From the NCBI GenBank assembly GCA_030490835.1, contig CM059973.1:81731221-81795220 (forward strand): a stretch of 64,000 nucleotides of DNA. The letters are read 5' to 3'. The translations under genes were made by a program, and so were the position numbers. This stretch comes from Annona cherimola. Its lineage: Eukaryota; Streptophyta; Magnoliopsida; Magnoliales; Annonaceae. Positions 62,313 through 64,000 of this stretch are shown here, in pieces; positions within the stretch are counted from its first letter, which is position 1, and every line of letters begins with the position of its first letter. Under the pieces are notes generated by a model. It was not told the origin of the DNA and searched no databases. It saw only the letters and a program-made list of their open reading frames with translations.

Positions 62313-62495
62313 TCAGGAGTATGATTTCCATCTATAGGCACAGAATGCAGCAAAACCTGCTACTGCAGCGGCCGCAAGCAGCTTACCTGTTGACTTGTGA
62401 GCTTTTTGAGCAATTCTGCTTGTCAGATATATCCATAACCATTTGGACTGAAAATCTAATCCACAAGATTTCTTAAACTTTTCCATGGAAAATTC
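62313..62495 (-). CDS. Probable last exon of an unrecognised, possibly tail-anchored protein
   Basis: A good acceptor (TGAGTTTGCAG|GAATTT) opens a 60-residue frame to a stop at 62313. It reads EFSMEKFKKSCGLDFQSKWL, then WIYLTSRIAQKAHKSTGK, a hydrophobic span LLAAAAVAGFAAFCAY and a basic end RWKSYS. A C-terminal membrane span with a short basic tail is typical of tail-anchored mitochondrial, peroxisomal or ER proteins. I do not recognise the family. Upstream exons would be to the right; I could not identify any before 64000, so the gene may extend beyond the window. Moderate confidence that it is coding at all. Confidence 0.5.
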   Translation of the reverse strand, partial: EFSMEKFKKSCGLDFQSKWLWIYLTSRIAQKAHKSTGKLLAAAAVAGFAAFCAYRWKSYS

Positions 62496-64000
62496 CTGCA
62501 AACTCAAGCAGAACAGATACAAATATTTAACAAAACAAACACAAAGTCCTAATTGTAATTGAAAAAATGAGTTCTCCATACAGAGCTCCTTTTTGAATTA
62601 ACCACAGCCCATTGCTGGGCAACCACCTATATCTGGTAGTCCCTCTTTGTATGGTAGAACTAGAACACACCATCATTTGACAACAAATGGATGGCTGGAA
62701 TATCCAAGTAATATTGAATAACGGCAATTTTGAATTGTACAAGGCAGTGGTTAAGGTTGACATATGTATGATAATTTTGTAAGAACCACCCTCTATGGTT
62801 GAACCCACTGATTGCTGAAGATATATCCAGGCATAAACAATGTAAAGCTAACCAATACTGAGGTCAATCAGACCTAAAGAAAACCGCCAATGGTAGAGAG
62901 CAAAGGCCAGACTAGTGTTTAAAGGATGGCAGGTTTTAAGAGCTCCAAAACTGCTTGCATACTGTTATCCAAGGGGATCTCACAGAACGAAATGAAGCGG
63001 AAAATATATTCAATTTTCAGTGGGATAGAAAGGCCCATCTTCCATCTAAGATGCTCAAGCAGGGCCCTGAACCTCATTTTGGATTGTTTCTTCGAGTACA
63101 TTATGATTAAATGATTAGCTTCCTAGTTTTCTGCCACCTTAAATTCAACTTCAGACACAGGCGGACGATGATTTTTCTTGAAAACTGACTGGGTAAGCAC
63201 CAGGCTGACTAAGAACTGACTGTGGAGTGCACAGTATATATCGATTAATCAAACACATTTGTTAGAAAGGGCACTGCTTCAATGTACCCAAACTACATCG
63301 AAGTCTATCCTATAACCTCTACCTTGATAATGATGCAAAATCCACTTTATCTATTGCATTTAAAATCATGTATTTAGCTAGGAGGCCAAGTTTTGTTCAA
63401 ATCAAAGTTGTACTAAGGCTCCATCTGAAAAATGTGTAAAATAAACTTAATAAAATTATTTGATAATATAAATTAGTTTCAAATATGCATTTTCAGCATC
63501 TAAATTGTTCAAAACATCATTCATATGTAGATAAATAATTGCATAAAGTATTCTTACAATAGAATGCATCTTGTAATGGATCTAAGCATTTTTCATAATT
63601 TACGAATGAACATATATATTTTATAGCAAATGTAGCCCACCCATACATCAGATCAAGATGATTTTTGGTCTTGTGATAAAATTAATGATGTTGAATAATG
63701 TGAAGGGTTGGTTTTTTATTCCATATCAAAATGAGCTCCATCCTCAGATTACATGAAAAAACTGTGCAACCCTGGTTATATCAATGTGGGAATTTACTAA
63801 AAACACAGCCTCTATAAACAGAATCATAATCGTCGCTTTCCTATTAAGATATGTTGATCTGTAAATAAGGATCATAGTAGAACACATAAGTAGGGCTTAT
63901 CCTGTAAAAATAGATATTTTGGCATCTTATCTATTTTTTGTGAATGTCACTTCAGAATCTATTAAGAAAGATGTGGCAGAAATTTCTATAACACCAGTTG
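62496..64000. other. Probable intron or intergenic DNA
   Basis: No confident exon seen. A MITE relic at about 63300-63700 (TTTAAAATCATGTATTTAG, AATGTGTAAAATAAACTTAA, AAATTGTTCAAAACATC) belongs to the family at 43.6 and 54.7 kb. If 62313-62495 is a last exon, this stretch could be its upstream intron. Confidence 0.4.

Noticed and set aside
62919..63114. Open frames on both strands possibly resembling an mTERF repeat
   Set aside because: The hydrophobic spacing is loosely similar but conserved Pro/Leu positions do not line up, and no neighbouring repeats exist.

Overview
The window is nuclear DNA of a flowering plant. Reasons: spliced genes with GT...AG introns, a plant-type sterol C-5 desaturase, plant GT14 glycosyltransferases, a MORN-type PIP5K fragment, and AT-rich intergenic DNA full of MITEs, MULEs, hATs, a tRNA-derived SINE and LTR-element remnants. 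I cannot name the species. GC-rich coding exons stand out as islands. No CRISPR array, operon or bona fide tRNA/rRNA gene was seen.

Layout. 1-3424 (minus): first two exons of a Delta7-sterol C-5 desaturase (STE1/DWF7 type); the last exon lies left of the window. 3.6-32.7 kb: no intact gene. It holds a 791-bp MULE-like element (4238-5028), a Pack-MULE carrying exon 1 of a PIP5K gene (6503-8525), a 45-bp tandem repeat, fold-back elements, a copia element with an internal deletion (13843-15519) abutting a LURP-one-related gene fragment, a SINE nested in a MITE (23581-23854), and two head-to-tail Tourist-like MITEs sharing one TTA (28814-29398). 32.8-58.6 kb: three tandem two-exon GT14 (core-2/I-branching, BC10-like) genes, all minus strand, with the intron at the same place. 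The DNA between them is filled by MITEs, a 428-bp fold-back element with a perfect 9-bp target duplication, a degraded inverted-repeat element, a gypsy-type LTR fragment and hAT relics. 58.7-60.1 kb: a 1365-bp non-autonomous hAT with a perfect 8-bp duplication sits just upstream of the third GT14 gene. 62.3-62.5 kb: a likely last exon of an unrecognised, possibly tail-anchored protein on the minus strand.

How it fits together: the working genes are a membrane sterol-biosynthesis enzyme and a tandem family of predicted Golgi type II glycosyltransferases. Most of the rest is transposon biology, including gene-fragment capture, insertion into a promoter-proximal region, and nested insertions. 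I found no convincing new multi-gene system. The most notable items are the Pack-MULE, the hAT next to the GT14 promoter, and the proline-rich stem found in only one GT14 paralogue.
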